Shown here: in pieces, positions 17,463 to 27,460 of the stretch
How the letters are laid out: every line of letters begins with the position of its first letter
Position numbering within the stretch: position 1 is the stretch's first letter
Assembly (NCBI RefSeq): GCF_000762845.2
Contig: NZ_JRMQ02000006.1
Coordinates: 1 to 64,000, forward strand
DNA: 64,000 nucleotides
From: Helicobacter japonicus
Lineage (GTDB): Bacteria; Campylobacterota; Campylobacteria; Campylobacterales; Helicobacteraceae
Direction: 5' to 3'
The notes under the pieces: model-generated
Seen by the model: the letters and a program-made list of their open reading frames with translations, nothing else
Told to the model about the DNA's origin: nothing
Databases searched by the model: none
Program-made: the position numbers and the translations under genes

Positions 17463-19208
17463 TTATTTTGACTCATTTTTTACGCGGATATGAAGCTCTT
17501 TAAGTTGCTCGTTATCTACTTCGCTTGGAGCGAGAGTAAGAGGACAAGTCGCCTTTTGTGTTTTAGGGAATGCAATAACATCGCGGATACTTTGCGATTT
17601 GCTTAAGAGCATAATCAATCTATCAAATCCAATGGCAATACCCCCGTGTGGAGGTGCGCCATAGCGTAATGCCTCAAGTAGAAAGCCAAATTTATCTTGT
17701 GCTTCATCAGCACTAATGCCAAGTAATTCAAATACACGCTTTTGTATAGAATCTTTGTGGATTCTAATGCTTCCTCCACCAAGTTCAATACCATTGAGCA
17801 CTACATCATACGCTACAGAGGTAATCTCTTCAATATCTTCTTTATCCAAATTATTTGGCATTGTAAAAGGGTGATGTAGGGCTTTTGTTTTGCCATCTTC
17901 TTTTTCAAACATAGGAAAATCTACTACCCATAAAAATTTGTATTCATTTTCATTGATAAGATTCATATCTTCAGCAATTTTAAGACGCAATCTCCCCATA
18001 TAATCCCATACTATTTTTTTAGCTCCTGCGCCAAAGAAAATAATATCGCCAACCTCTGCTTTTACGCGCGATACAAGTTCATTGAGTGCAGATTGAGAGA
18101 TAAATTTTACTAAAGGACCTTTGAGTTCATTTTCTTTTACTTGAATATAGGCAAGTCCTTTTGCGCCAAATTTACGCACAAAATCTTCTGCTTCACCTAA
18201 AGTCTTGCGTGAAAAGAATGTATCGCCACCTTTGACACAAAGAGCTTTAATACGATTTGCCTTAGAATCTTGTGCAATAGATTGAAAAATTGCATTGCTT
18301 GAATCTATAAATAAATCCCCCACTTCTACAAGCGGCATACAAAAGCGTAAATCTGGTTTATCGCTCCCATAAGATTCCATAGCTTCCGCATAAGGCATAC
18401 GCATAAAAGGTATTTGAATCTCCTTGCCACACACACTAAAAATGTCTTTAAGTAAGGTCTCTGCCATATTGATAATGTCTTCTTGCTCACAAAAGCTCAT
18501 TTCAATATCAATTTGTGTAAATTCAGGTTGCCTATCAGCACGCAAATCTTCATCTCGGAAGCATTTAGCGATTTGAAAATATTTATCAAAGCCGCTTATC
18601 ATAAGCAGTTGTTTAAAGAGTTGTGGGCTTTGGGGCAAGGCATAAAATTCACCTTGATGAACGCGTGAAGGCACGAGATAGTCTCTTGCTCCTTCAGGCG
18701 TAGCTTTTGTGAGTATGGGTGTTTCTACCTCAATAAAACCCATTTTTTGCAAACTATTACGCGTAGCTATTGCGATATCAGAACGAATCTTAAAAGTATT
18801 ATATGCTTTAGGGGAGCGCAAATCTAAATAGCGATATTTGAGCCTTAGCTCCTCATTTACATTTTCATCGCCAATAGCAATAGGAGGTGTGGGAGATTTA
18901 TTTTCGATAATCAGTGAGCTAAGCACGACTTCTATCATACCTGTTTTTAATTTTGGATTCTCAAGTCCTGCGCCTCTTGCTCTCACCTTACCTTTTGCGA
19001 CAAGCACATATTCATCACGCACACTTGAAGCAATATTGTATGCTGGGCTGTTTGGGTCGCATACGAGTTGAATAATCCCACTTTTATCACGCAAATCAAT
19101 AAAAATCACTCCACCGTGGTCGCGATAAGTATTGCACCACCCACACACTTGCACTTCTGTGCCAATATATTCTGTTCCTAGCTCTGCACACAAATGAGTT
19201 CTTAGCAT
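17463..19208 (-). CDS. aspS: Aspartyl-tRNA synthetase (probably non-discriminating)
   Basis: 581 residues, bacterial-type class II synthetase. Order: OB-fold anticodon domain ([19 protein letters not shown]), motif 2 with [22 protein letters not shown] insertion domain, and motif 3 [13 protein letters not shown]. In Helicobacter this enzyme also charges tRNA-Asn with Asp, which GatCAB then amidates; that is known for H. pylori and inferred here. AAAGGA precedes the ATG. Confidence 0.95.
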   Translation of the reverse strand: MLRTHLCAELGTEYIGTEVQVCGWCNTYRDHGGVIFIDLRDKSGIIQLVCDPNSPAYNIASSVRDEYVLVAKGKVRARGAGLENPKLKTGMIEVVLSSLIIENKSPTPPIAIGDENVNEELRLKYRYLDLRSPKAYNTFKIRSDIAIATRNSLQKMGFIEVETPILTKATPEGARDYLVPSRVHQGEFYALPQSPQLFKQLLMISGFDKYFQIAKCFRDEDLRADRQPEFTQIDIEMSFCEQEDIINMAETLLKDIFSVCGKEIQIPFMRMPYAEAMESYGSDKPDLRFCMPLVEVGDLFIDSSNAIFQSIAQDSKANRIKALCVKGGDTFFSRKTLGEAEDFVRKFGAKGLAYIQVKENELKGPLVKFISQSALNELVSRVKAEVGDIIFFGAGAKKIVWDYMGRLRLKIAEDMNLINENEYKFLWVVDFPMFEKEDGKTKALHHPFTMPNNLDKEDIEEITSVAYDVVLNGIELGGGSIRIHKDSIQKRVFELLGISADEAQDKFGFLLEALRYGAPPHGGIAIGFDRLIMLLSKSQSIRDVIAFPKTQKATCPLTLAPSEVDNEQLKELHIRVKNESK

Positions 19209-19254
19209 TATGTTCCTTTAAATAAGAATAAGATAGAGTTTAATTTAAAAAATC

Positions 19255-20223
19255 TTAGAAATTAACTTGCGTAAGAATCTTACGCAAAGATTGTTCGATT
19301 TCAATAGGATTTGATTTGCTAATAAACCCATCAGCTTTTAATCGTTCTGCCATTTGATGATTGCTATCACTACTCATTGATGAGTTTATAATAACAGGAA
19401 TATGGCAAGTTGCAGGTGTTTCTTTAATGCGTTTAAGCACTTCAAATCCTGATACCATAGGCATTTCTAAGTCTGTAATAATTGCACCAATTTTTGCTGC
19501 TACACCCGGATTATGGAGATAATCAAGTAATGCTTTGCCATTAGGAAAACTAAAGTATTCTAAATCAAGCTTTTCGATAATTTTTTGTAGTGATTTTGCT
19601 GCTGGTTTAGAATCTTCAGCCAACAGTATAATTTTATCACTTGAAATACTACCTATATCATTGAGTTCAAGCTCATCAGCAGCATTAACTGAAGGGAAAG
19701 CTTCTGTAAGCATTCTTTCTACATCAAGAATTTGTATCACAGAACCATCATCATATTTTGTAGTAGCTGTAACTTTTAAATTCCCATCAATACCAAACTC
19801 TGAACTCTCATTAATATCGCTCCAACTTTTGTGAATAATACGTTTTACACTTTTGATTTTAAGCCCAACGGTATTATTAGAAAAATTACAGATAACTACA
19901 AGGCTTTTTTTAGTATTAAGTGAAAACTCCCTCAAATCTCTATCTGGATTTTCTCTGCTGTAATAGAGCCATCGTCTCATATCTACAAGAGGTATAGTTT
20001 CATCACGCACAGTGAGATAGCCTAGCACAATACCGCTATTATCCCCAGCAGTTTCTGTAAGCTCATTATCATAATAAATAATTTCGCGTATTTTAAATAC
20101 ATTCATTGCATAGAGTTGATTTGTGCCATCTTTCTCATCTTCGAGTGTAAAACAGAGGAATTGCACTTCATTATTGAGGTGAAGAGAAGTAGTCTTGTCT
20201 ATTGAATCTTGCTGTCTTGCCAA
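19255..20223 (-). CDS. cheV: CheV chemotaxis coupling protein (CheW domain plus receiver)
   Basis: 322 residues. Residues about 18-180 form a CheW-like domain (VFKIREII, VRDETIPLVDMRRWL). Residues about 195-320 are a response-regulator receiver with KIILLAEDSKPA, the phosphorylation Asp in IITDLEMPM, and the lysine in FISKSNP. It links chemoreceptors to CheA and tunes adaptation; helicobacters use CheV proteins in place of CheB/CheR. The start is TTG at 20223 behind GGAGG, six bases away. Confidence 0.92.
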   Translation of the reverse strand: MARQQDSIDKTTSLHLNNEVQFLCFTLEDEKDGTNQLYAMNVFKIREIIYYDNELTETAGDNSGIVLGYLTVRDETIPLVDMRRWLYYSRENPDRDLREFSLNTKKSLVVICNFSNNTVGLKIKSVKRIIHKSWSDINESSEFGIDGNLKVTATTKYDDGSVIQILDVERMLTEAFPSVNAADELELNDIGSISSDKIILLAEDSKPAAKSLQKIIEKLDLEYFSFPNGKALLDYLHNPGVAAKIGAIITDLEMPMVSGFEVLKRIKETPATCHIPVIINSSMSSDSNHQMAERLKADGFISKSNPIEIEQSLRKILTQVNF

Positions 20224-20327
20224 AGCTTACCTCCAAAAACTAAGTAAATATTAAAAAATGATATAATTCTATCGCAAAAATACACAATATAAGCATTGAA
20301 ACTTAAAATTTTAGAGGCAAAATTACT

Positions 20328-22280
20328 ATGACAAAGCAAGAATATTACACTCAAGTGCAGATTCTAAAAAAAATGGCATATTCTTATTATGTGCTTGATG
20401 AACCTATTGCTACTGATGAGCAGTATGATATTTTATATCATCAAGTGCTAGAATTTGAAAAAGCAAACCCCACCCTCATAGATTCTAGCTCGCCTACACA
20501 GCGCGTAGGTGATATGCCTTTAGAATCCTTTAGCAAAAATACGCATTTAGAGAGAATGTGGAGTTTAGAAGATATATTTAACAATGATGATTTAATAGAA
20601 TGGGTGCAGAGAATCTACAAAACGCATTCTCACGCAACTTTTACTTGCTCACCTAAGTTTGATGGAGCAAGTCTTAACCTCCTTTATCGTGGTGGGAAGC
20701 TTATAAGTGCTACTACAAGAGGAAATGGTATAGAGGGAGAACTTGTAACGCATAATGCAAGGACAATACAAAGCATTCCTCTTGAAATTGATTATAATGA
20801 TGAGATTGAAATACGTGGTGAAGTAGTAATAGCTAAAGATGATTTTGAGCGTATTAATCAGGAACGTTTAAAAGAGAATCTGAGCCTTTTTGCAAATCCA
20901 CGAAACGCTGCAGCAGGAAGCCTAAGACAGCTTGATTCAAAAATTACTGCAAAACGCAAACTCCGTTTTATGCCTTGGGGTATTGGTGCAGGATTGATAC
21001 ACTTTAGTAGTTTTTATGAAGCATTGCGTAAGATTGAGAGCTTTGGTTTTGCCCCTATACCTTTTTTAAGCCATTGCATTAATAAAGAAGAGATTGAAAA
21101 AACCTATCATAGACTTTTGTCCAAACGCAATGATTATCCTATAATGCTTGATGGTATGGTTATTATGCTTGATGAAATTACATCGCAACAGCAGCTTGGC
21201 TGGACGATTAAATCACCTCGTTTTGCTTGTGCGTATAAATTTCCAGCAGTAGAAAAAAGCTCCAAGATTCTATCTGTAACTTTGCAAGTAGGACGCACAG
21301 GGATTATCACACCTGTAGCGGAGTTAGAGCCTGTGGAGATTGAGGGTGCAATGATTTCGCGTGCGACATTGCATAATTTTAGTGAAATTGAGCGTAAAGA
21401 TATTCGCTTAGGCGATGAAGTGATTATTATTCGTAGTGGCGATGTGATACCTAAAATCATCAAGCCTCTTACACATCTACGCAATGGTTCACAAAAACCT
21501 ATTATCAAACCTACACATTGCCCTGTATGCGGCGAAGAATTGTTGATTGAGGAAATTTTTATCAAATGTCAAAATCTTAGCTGTGAAGCTAGGGTGATAG
21601 AATCTATCATTCATTTTGCCTCTAAAAAAGCACTTAATATTGAGGGGTTGGGTGAAAAAATTGTAGTTCAACTCTTTGAAAATAGCTTTGTGAGGAATAT
21701 TAAAGATATTTATGATTTAAAAGTTGAGCAATTACTCACACTTGATGGTTGGAAGCAAAAGAGGGCAAATAATCTTATCTACGCGATACAAAATACCATA
21801 GGTGTAGAGTTATGGCGGTTTATTAATGCGCTTGGTATCGAGCATATTGGTGAAGGTGCAAGTAAAAAACTCGCCCAAAACTTTGGAATTGGTGTATTTG
21901 AACTTGAACTTTCTACAATTTTAAGTCTTGATGGATTCGGTGAGGAAATGGCATATTCACTTGTAGAGTTTAATCACGCTAATAAGATGCTTATTGCAGA
22001 GCTATTGCGCATTATTCAACCAAAAGTGGAGCTTCTAAAGGTTGATAGCAGCAATCCTTTTTTTAACAAAAGTATAGTGCTAACAGGCACATTGAGCCAG
22101 CCGCGAGATGAAGTGATTAAGATTCTAGAATCTAAGGGTGCAAAAATTGCCTCAAGCGTGAGTAAAAATACAGATTTTGTCATCTGTGGAGAAAAGGCAG
22201 GGAGCAAATTAGAAAGGGCACAAACTCTAGGTGTAAAAACACTCAATGAGCAGGAGTTTCTTGCACTTATGAAATCTTAA
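20328..22280 (+). CDS. ligA: NAD-dependent DNA ligase
   Basis: 650 residues. Domain Ia/adenylation with the nucleotidyl lysine in SPKFDGASLN, OB fold (GRTGIITPVAELEPV), four-cysteine zinc finger (CPVCGEELL ... CQNLSCEA), helix-hairpin-helix region, and a C-terminal BRCT domain (SIVLTGTLSQPRDEV). It seals nicks in replication and repair. Full length; the palindromic terminator at 22297 follows. Confidence 0.96.
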   Translation: MTKQEYYTQVQILKKMAYSYYVLDEPIATDEQYDILYHQVLEFEKANPTLIDSSSPTQRVGDMPLESFSKNTHLERMWSLEDIFNNDDLIEWVQRIYKTHSHATFTCSPKFDGASLNLLYRGGKLISATTRGNGIEGELVTHNARTIQSIPLEIDYNDEIEIRGEVVIAKDDFERINQERLKENLSLFANPRNAAAGSLRQLDSKITAKRKLRFMPWGIGAGLIHFSSFYEALRKIESFGFAPIPFLSHCINKEEIEKTYHRLLSKRNDYPIMLDGMVIMLDEITSQQQLGWTIKSPRFACAYKFPAVEKSSKILSVTLQVGRTGIITPVAELEPVEIEGAMISRATLHNFSEIERKDIRLGDEVIIIRSGDVIPKIIKPLTHLRNGSQKPIIKPTHCPVCGEELLIEEIFIKCQNLSCEARVIESIIHFASKKALNIEGLGEKIVVQLFENSFVRNIKDIYDLKVEQLLTLDGWKQKRANNLIYAIQNTIGVELWRFINALGIEHIGEGASKKLAQNFGIGVFELELSTILSLDGFGEEMAYSLVEFNHANKMLIAELLRIIQPKVELLKVDSSNPFFNKSIVLTGTLSQPRDEVIKILESKGAKIASSVSKNTDFVICGEKAGSKLERAQTLGVKTLNEQEFLALMKS

Positions 22281-22296
22281 TATCTTGAGAATATTG

Positions 22297-22319
22297 CTTT
22301 AGATTCTAAGAATCTAAAG
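22297..22319. terminator. Palindromic terminator containing an AGATTCT/AGAATCT pair
   Basis: CTTTAGATTC (22297-22306) and GAATCTAAAG (22310-22319) are perfect arms around a 3-base loop, followed by TGTTTTT. It lies between the convergent ligA and yhcH genes. The two heptamers face each other with a single base between them. Confidence 0.75.
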
Positions 22320-22375
22320 TGTTTTTGGTTGCAAATTTGTTTTTTAGGGTATAAAGAATGAGATTACATAAATTG

Positions 22376-23020
22376 CTATAAATTAAGCAGATATACAGGC
22401 ACTTTCAATACACTTTTTTTAACTTGTGCGTATTGAGATGTAGGGCTTACATATTCTTTACTTAGCTCTAAACCTCCTGCGTGAGTGTCTTCAGGGAAAA
22501 ATATTGCCAAATCCCCAGCACGTAAAAGTAAATTTGTGTGATAAGGTGCATTGAGGTATGTATCAAATGGGTGTGTGTGGCTATTTTTTAGCATATTATC
22601 ATTTATAGTGCTAGATTCTGTGTAAGAGCAATTATAAGGGTGATTGAATGCGTTGTTATACACGATTAAATCCTTGCGTTCATCATAGGGAATTTGCACC
22701 TCGAAGCTCTCTCTATCACCAATACTCATATATTCATATCCCTCCACCACAAGCTGAAAATCAATAAAAGCACGATGAGTTTCAAAAAAAGCATTTTTGG
22801 CACTTTTTAAGTGATAGGTTTGCTCGATTGCACGGATATTTTGCGAGAGTGAATAAGTTATTTCCTTGCGTTCCTCATTTTCTAATTTAAGATTTATGAT
22901 TCTTTTGTGAATCTCATTTGCGGGATTAAGCGCATTAAGCATATATTCCCTTGCTTCTTCAAGTGCAGGGTATGTTTTAAAAAACCAATCTAAATGCGTG
23001 AGTTTGCCAATAATTGCCAT
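22376..23020 (-). CDS. YhcH/YjgK/YiaL (NanQ-like) family protein
   Basis: 214 residues, cupin-like beta barrel family. Seen: GKLTHLDWFF at the start, ETHRAFIDFQLVVEGYEYM with a conserved metal-type histidine, and LAIFFPEDTHAGG near the end. Some members are anomerases acting on N-acetylneuraminate or related sugars. It starts 14 bases after dapE and is the last gene of the leftward cell-envelope run, suggesting sugar metabolism for surface glycans; the substrate is not known. Confidence 0.82.
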   Translation of the reverse strand: MAIIGKLTHLDWFFKTYPALEEAREYMLNALNPANEIHKRIINLKLENEERKEITYSLSQNIRAIEQTYHLKSAKNAFFETHRAFIDFQLVVEGYEYMSIGDRESFEVQIPYDERKDLIVYNNAFNHPYNCSYTESSTINDNMLKNSHTHPFDTYLNAPYHTNLLLRAGDLAIFFPEDTHAGGLELSKEYVSPTSQYAQVKKSVLKVPVYLLNL

Positions 23021-23034
23021 AATTTTCTCCTTAT

Positions 23035-24231
23035 TTAATGTTGGTGTAGATTTTCTGTTTTAGCACTTTGTATAAAAAGTTGCAAAAAATACTTAAAAAT
23101 ATCGCATAGTAAAAGAATATCACTTATTAATACGCGTTCATTTACAGCGTGGATTCTATCATTTGGCACACCAAGTTCTACAACATCTATGCCATATTGC
23201 GCAAAAAATCGTGCATCACTCGTGCCACCGCTTGTGCTTAAAGTAGGGCTAATATCGGCTATGTGCTTGATACTTTCACAGAGTAAGCCAATCAGCGCAC
23301 TTTGAGAATCTGTGATAAAAGGTAAGGAATTTGTTTTCAAAGAAAGCTCATAAGGGGTTTCTTTGAAAACTTCCTTAATATATGTGCGAATAGAATCTTC
23401 ATTGCTTAGGGGAGAATTTCTTACATTAAACATTATTTTAAGATTCTGTGGTGTTACATTGACGACTTCCATACCGCTGCGAATATCAGTTATCACGAGT
23501 TTGCTAGGTGAAAAATGGCAGTCTCCATTATCAAGTGCTATTCCTGCTAGTGCGCCAAGTTTAGCTCCTAATAATTCTATGGGATTTACACATTTTTCTG
23601 GATAGGCTACGTGTCCTTGTTTGCCCTCAATTTTTAGGATTCCATTGATTGAGCCTCGTCTGCCAATTTTTATCATATCGCCTGTTTTATTGATACTCGT
23701 AGGCTCTGCAACAATGCAGCTATGGGGAAGTAAATCACGCTTTTTAAGCTCTTCTAACATATATTTTGTGCCATAAGTTCCATCTCCCTCTTCATCGCTT
23801 GTCAAAAGTATAGAAACCATACAAGCAGAATCTAAAAATGTTTGTTTAAAATCTTGAGATTCTAAAGTTTCTGTAATTGCGTAAATAAAGGCACTTACAC
23901 CACCTTTCATATCTTGTGCGCCTCTTCCATAGATATACTTTTCATCTTGTGCGCCACAAAATGGCTCAAAGTCCCAACCCTCACCGGTTGGGACAACATC
24001 AATATGCCCCGCAAAACAAAAGTGCTGTAGCTTTGATTTATCTATATCTTTAGGCGCAATAAGAAAAAAAAGATTCTTTACACTCTCTTTTTCTTGCTCA
24101 ATTTTTAACACTTCAAAATCTTTGTTTTGTGATAGAGAATTTAATTTATTAAGGATAAGCTCATAAATCCCGCATTCTTGTGGTGTAATCGTGGGATAAG
24201 TAATGAGTTTTTGTAAAAATTGAAGAGGCAT
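23035..24231 (-). CDS. dapE: Succinyl-diaminopimelate desuccinylase
   Basis: 398 residues, M20 family zinc peptidase fold. Metal-binding motifs are FAGHIDVVPTG with the bridging Asp in GRGAQDMKGG, the catalytic Glu in TSDEEGDGTYG, and a C-terminal STSGGTSDARF. It makes LL-diaminopimelate for lysine and peptidoglycan. It starts 1 base downstream of the glycosyltransferase stop, with AAGGA overlapping that gene, so it is co-translated with a gene that can phase-vary. A polar effect on dapE when the upstream gene is OFF is possible. Confidence 0.92.
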   Translation of the reverse strand: MPLQFLQKLITYPTITPQECGIYELILNKLNSLSQNKDFEVLKIEQEKESVKNLFFLIAPKDIDKSKLQHFCFAGHIDVVPTGEGWDFEPFCGAQDEKYIYGRGAQDMKGGVSAFIYAITETLESQDFKQTFLDSACMVSILLTSDEEGDGTYGTKYMLEELKKRDLLPHSCIVAEPTSINKTGDMIKIGRRGSINGILKIEGKQGHVAYPEKCVNPIELLGAKLGALAGIALDNGDCHFSPSKLVITDIRSGMEVVNVTPQNLKIMFNVRNSPLSNEDSIRTYIKEVFKETPYELSLKTNSLPFITDSQSALIGLLCESIKHIADISPTLSTSGGTSDARFFAQYGIDVVELGVPNDRIHAVNERVLISDILLLCDIFKYFLQLFIQSAKTENLHQH

Positions 24232-24232
24232 A

Positions 24233-25240
24233 TTAATCCTTTTTGAATTTAAGGTGCTTAAGTGTATTTGTTAAAAAAGCACTTAAGTGTGGAAAATTCA
24301 TTGAAAACTTTGTGTGATAAGGTGCATAAGCATAAAGAGGTTTAATACTTTGAATAATGTCAGCTTTATCTTCACTCCAAGGGAGAGTGTTTAGAATCCT
24401 CATTATGCGTTTAAGCAAGGTGCGAATACAGCGGTAATAAAAAGCATAGGTTTCATTGCTCACATATTTTTTAACATTTTCACTTAAGGGGACAATTTGA
24501 TTGGCGGTAATGGCATAACTTTTTGCACTTTTAAGGAGCTTATTCATATCCCCCCCCCCTCTTGTAGTTGAAAGCAAAGACTGCCGATAGTCATAGAATC
24601 GTTTTGGGCTTATAAATACCTTTTGGGCGTAGCTAAAGCATTCTAATCCAAAAAGAATATCTTGATGAAAAATGCCCTCACAAAATCTTATATTGTATTG
24701 CTCCAAAAAATTCCTTGCAATTGCTCCCTGCCAAGTATAGGTAAAAAGCACAGCCTTTTGTTTATAAAGTGTGCTTAGTAGCTCATCACCACTTTTTATT
24801 TGCTCTGCTAAAGTGCTCATATCAAACCAAAATTTTTGATGTCCGAGTGAATGTCCCTCATCGCTAATAAGATTAAACTCTGTATAGATAATATCTAGTG
24901 AATTATCATTTTTGAAACATTTTGCATAATATTCTAAAGCTTTAGAATCTAATCTGTCATCAGCATCTATAAAAACAATATATTGTCCTTTAGCAGATTC
25001 TAAACCTTTATTTCGCGCAACACTTTGTCCGGAATTTTCTTGGTTAAAAAGCGTAATAAAAGAATGTGAATTGGCATAAGTTTTAGCTATTTCCCCACTC
25101 GTATCAATGCTTCCATCATTAATAAGTATGAGTTCAAAATCTTTATAAGTTTGAGCCAAAATAGAATCTAAACATTCTTTGAGATAAGATTCTACATTGT
25201 AGATAGGCACAATGATTGAAAAAAGAGGAGCGTTAGTCAT
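24233..25240 (-). CDS. Phase-variable family 2 glycosyltransferase (ON in this sequence)
   Basis: 335 residues from ATG 25240. The N-terminal GT-A domain shows FSIIVPIYNVESYLKECLDS, LILINDGSIDTSG and the DxD-type VFIDADDRLD. The C-terminal half is helical and basic. It probably adds a sugar to lipooligosaccharide or another surface glycan, given waaF two genes upstream. A G10 run on the coding strand (24550-24559) lies at codons 228-231. The present length keeps the frame open; nine or eleven Gs give a stop within four codons after the run. The start overlaps the previous gene by 8 bases. A longer frame to 25414 is the flavoprotein gene in another frame. Confidence 0.88.
   Translation of the reverse strand: MTNAPLFSIIVPIYNVESYLKECLDSILAQTYKDFELILINDGSIDTSGEIAKTYANSHSFITLFNQENSGQSVARNKGLESAKGQYIVFIDADDRLDSKALEYYAKCFKNDNSLDIIYTEFNLISDEGHSLGHQKFWFDMSTLAEQIKSGDELLSTLYKQKAVLFTYTWQGAIARNFLEQYNIRFCEGIFHQDILFGLECFSYAQKVFISPKRFYDYRQSLLSTTRGGGDMNKLLKSAKSYAITANQIVPLSENVKKYVSNETYAFYYRCIRTLLKRIMRILNTLPWSEDKADIIQSIKPLYAYAPYHTKFSMNFPHLSAFLTNTLKHLKFKKD
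24550..24559 (-). repeat. G10 contingency tract inside glycosyltransferase
   Basis: Ten Cs on the + strand, ten Gs on the coding strand, decoded GGG GGG GGG G-AT (Gly-Gly-Gly-Asp). Loss of one G gives ATA TGA directly after the run; gain of one gives GGA TAT GAA TAA. Both neighbours therefore switch the gene off. Confidence 0.92.
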
Positions 25241-25889
25241 TGGTTTTGCCTTGTTGTGCTTGATAGAGGGCAGTTTCTCGCGTGGTTTGGAGGGGATTTT
25301 TTTGCTTGGTTTGAGATGAAAGCATAATTTCAGTTCCCAAAGACTTATAAATGCGTCCCACACGTCCAATAAAATGGGGTAAAAAATGCAAATCCTGCCT
25401 ATAAATCTCATCATCTATATAAAAAGACTTCACTTGCAAAAGCACACTTTTGTCTTCTCCAATTTCAAGCACATCATATAAATCGCACATAAAGGCGATT
25501 TTCACGCCTTGAGGTGCAGGTGGATAACCTGATTGTAAAAGTTCAAGCGGTATATTAAACTCACTTGCTTCACTTACACCATATTCAAGCTCGGCACTAC
25601 TATCTTGCAAAGCTTGAATATGAGAAATATCGCACATACTGATTGTAGCTTTGCGTGTATTGTGGATATTTTTAAAGCTATCTTTTTCTAGCCCATCACT
25701 TTTTTGCATCATACAGATTGAAAAAATAGGCGGATTCACACTTATTGGGGCAAAAAAACTAAAAGGTGCAAGATTTATTCCACCATTTGGGAAAATACTG
25801 CTAACCCACGCAATAGGACGAGGCGTGATTGTATTGCTTAGAATCTTATAATTTTGTAAGGGTGTTGAAGTTTGCGTATCAAGTATCAT
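25233..25889 (-). CDS. Flavin reductase-like FMN-binding protein
   Basis: 218 residues. The split-barrel flavin-binding fold is visible: TITPRPIAWVSSIFPNGGIN, LAPFSFFAPISVNPP and later LPHFIGRVGRIYK. Relatives include flavin reductases and DIM6/NTAB-type flavoproteins. The natural substrate cannot be read from sequence. It starts 3 bases after waaF and overlaps the glycosyltransferase by 8 bases. The last 25 or so residues are Gln/Thr-rich and unconserved-looking. Confidence 0.8.
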   Translation of the reverse strand: MILDTQTSTPLQNYKILSNTITPRPIAWVSSIFPNGGINLAPFSFFAPISVNPPIFSICMMQKSDGLEKDSFKNIHNTRKATISMCDISHIQALQDSSAELEYGVSEASEFNIPLELLQSGYPPAPQGVKIAFMCDLYDVLEIGEDKSVLLQVKSFYIDDEIYRQDLHFLPHFIGRVGRIYKSLGTEIMLSSQTKQKNPLQTTRETALYQAQQGKTND

Positions 25890-25892
25890 TAT

Positions 25893-27260
25893 TTAGCCTT
25901 TTTCATTATTTTTTAGCAGATTTATTGTGTGAGTGATAACTTCTTGTGGTGTGATGAGCTTCATACAATTATGGTGCTTCAAAGGGCATTCACGCTTTTT
26001 ACAAGGCGCACAAGGCAAAGATTTGTATAATAATATACAAGAATGATAGGGAGAATACATTATAGAATCTTCAATAGATAAATTTGTGTTAGACACTTGA
26101 GGAGATTGTGTGTATTTTTCATTTTCATTGATAAGAGGGAGAGAAATAAGCGGAGTTGGAGCATAAGGAGCGGTTTCTTTTATATTTGTAGGTCCAAAAA
26201 TTGCTATCATAGGCACTTTTAGAGCAGCAGCAATATGCATAGGTCCGCTATCATTAGTGATAAAAATATTCATAGCTCCGATATAATCAATCAGTTGGTT
26301 TAGGTTTGTCTTGTCTGTGAGGTTATGAAAAAAGCGCACATTTGAGTGATTGGCAATAGAATCTGCTATTTGCTTGTTGGTTTGTGAGTTATCACTTGAG
26401 CCAAAGAGATACACATCATAAGAGAGTGTAAGAAAATGTTTAATAATCTCTATAAAATAAGACTTTTCCCAGCACTTTGCACTACCAAAAGCTGCTCCAG
26501 GATTGATACCTATGGCGATATTTTGTGAATCTTGTGTGTTTTGCGTGGCGAGATTCAAAGGATATGAGATAAGGCTAAGTGGCTTTGTAGCGAGAATAGG
26601 GAGCAAATCTAGCTTGAAATGCGTTTCGTGTGAAAGCGTAGAATCTGTGGAAGTATTTTGCAATTTTTCTATATCTTTAAGCCATTCTTGTAGTTTTTGT
26701 GGGTTTTGAGCTAAAAAACTCATATTATCTTGAGAATCTAGCAGATTTTCACACATATTATAAGCTTGTCTCTGCACAGATTCTAAAAGAGCAATAAGCT
26801 CAAGATAGAGATGCACTTGATGCTTAGTGTTTCCTTGTGTATCGTATTTGTATAAAGGTAAAGCGTGGGTTAAGAGAAAACTTCTAGCATTTTTAGCATA
26901 ACCTATGCGCACAGCACTTTTACTCCAATATAAAAGCAAGGCAGAAAAAAAAGTATTGCTAAAAGTTATGGCTATATCGTGCGCTCCTATTTGGTTAGCA
27001 AGTTTTTTTGTGGCATAGATTCTACATTTTGAGGATTTGCTTGTATCAATAATAATGCGCTTCACACGAGAATCTCGCTCATAAATCCCACAACTTGCTT
27101 TTGTGCCTACAAGTGTAAAATCTGCATTCTCAAAGCTTTTTTTAAGCCATTCAAATGCGGGAGAAACCATTACGCTATCACCTAACCAATTTGGCAAACG
27201 CACAAGTATGCTTTTGATAGAATGAGTTGGGACAAAAAAGGAATCTTGCGCAAAAAGCAT
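25893..27260 (-). CDS. waaF: ADP-heptose-LPS heptosyltransferase (GT9 family)
   Basis: About 455 residues from ATG 27260; a TTG at 27305 is a weaker start. It shows the GT9 opening ILVRLPNWLGDSVMVSPA, the acceptor-side AITFSNTFFSALL, the donor motif GINPGAAFGSAKCW, and FITNDSGPMHIAAAL. It transfers heptose to the inner core of lipooligosaccharide. It is longer than typical WaaF (about 350) because of a Ser/Gln-rich insertion at residues 185-260 and a cysteine cluster near the C-terminus (CAPCKKRECPL). First gene of the leftward envelope run. Confidence 0.88.
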   Translation of the reverse strand: MLFAQDSFFVPTHSIKSILVRLPNWLGDSVMVSPAFEWLKKSFENADFTLVGTKASCGIYERDSRVKRIIIDTSKSSKCRIYATKKLANQIGAHDIAITFSNTFFSALLLYWSKSAVRIGYAKNARSFLLTHALPLYKYDTQGNTKHQVHLYLELIALLESVQRQAYNMCENLLDSQDNMSFLAQNPQKLQEWLKDIEKLQNTSTDSTLSHETHFKLDLLPILATKPLSLISYPLNLATQNTQDSQNIAIGINPGAAFGSAKCWEKSYFIEIIKHFLTLSYDVYLFGSSDNSQTNKQIADSIANHSNVRFFHNLTDKTNLNQLIDYIGAMNIFITNDSGPMHIAAALKVPMIAIFGPTNIKETAPYAPTPLISLPLINENEKYTQSPQVSNTNLSIEDSIMYSPYHSCILLYKSLPCAPCKKRECPLKHHNCMKLITPQEVITHTINLLKNNEKG

Positions 27261-27460
27261 TTTGATTATACTCCATATATTTGAGACAATTTTTAGATAA
27301 TGCAATTCTTAAAATATATTATTGTAGAAACAAAAAGCTAAAATTCTGCTATGAAGTGTGAAAATTTCACCAAAATACCTTTTAATGTAGCTAAAATAAA
27401 ACATTTTTAAGATAAAATAAATGCTTTTAGGTATTTAAAACTTTTAGAGGAGGAAATATA

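Noticed and set aside
21134-21565. 143-codon open frame on the minus strand inside ligA
   Set aside because: It is the antisense of a well-supported gene, has no ribosome-binding site and its translation matches no family.
25241-25414. 58-residue N-terminal extension of the glycosyltransferase
   Set aside because: It is the flavoprotein gene read in another frame; the ATG at 25240 begins exactly at the GT2 domain.
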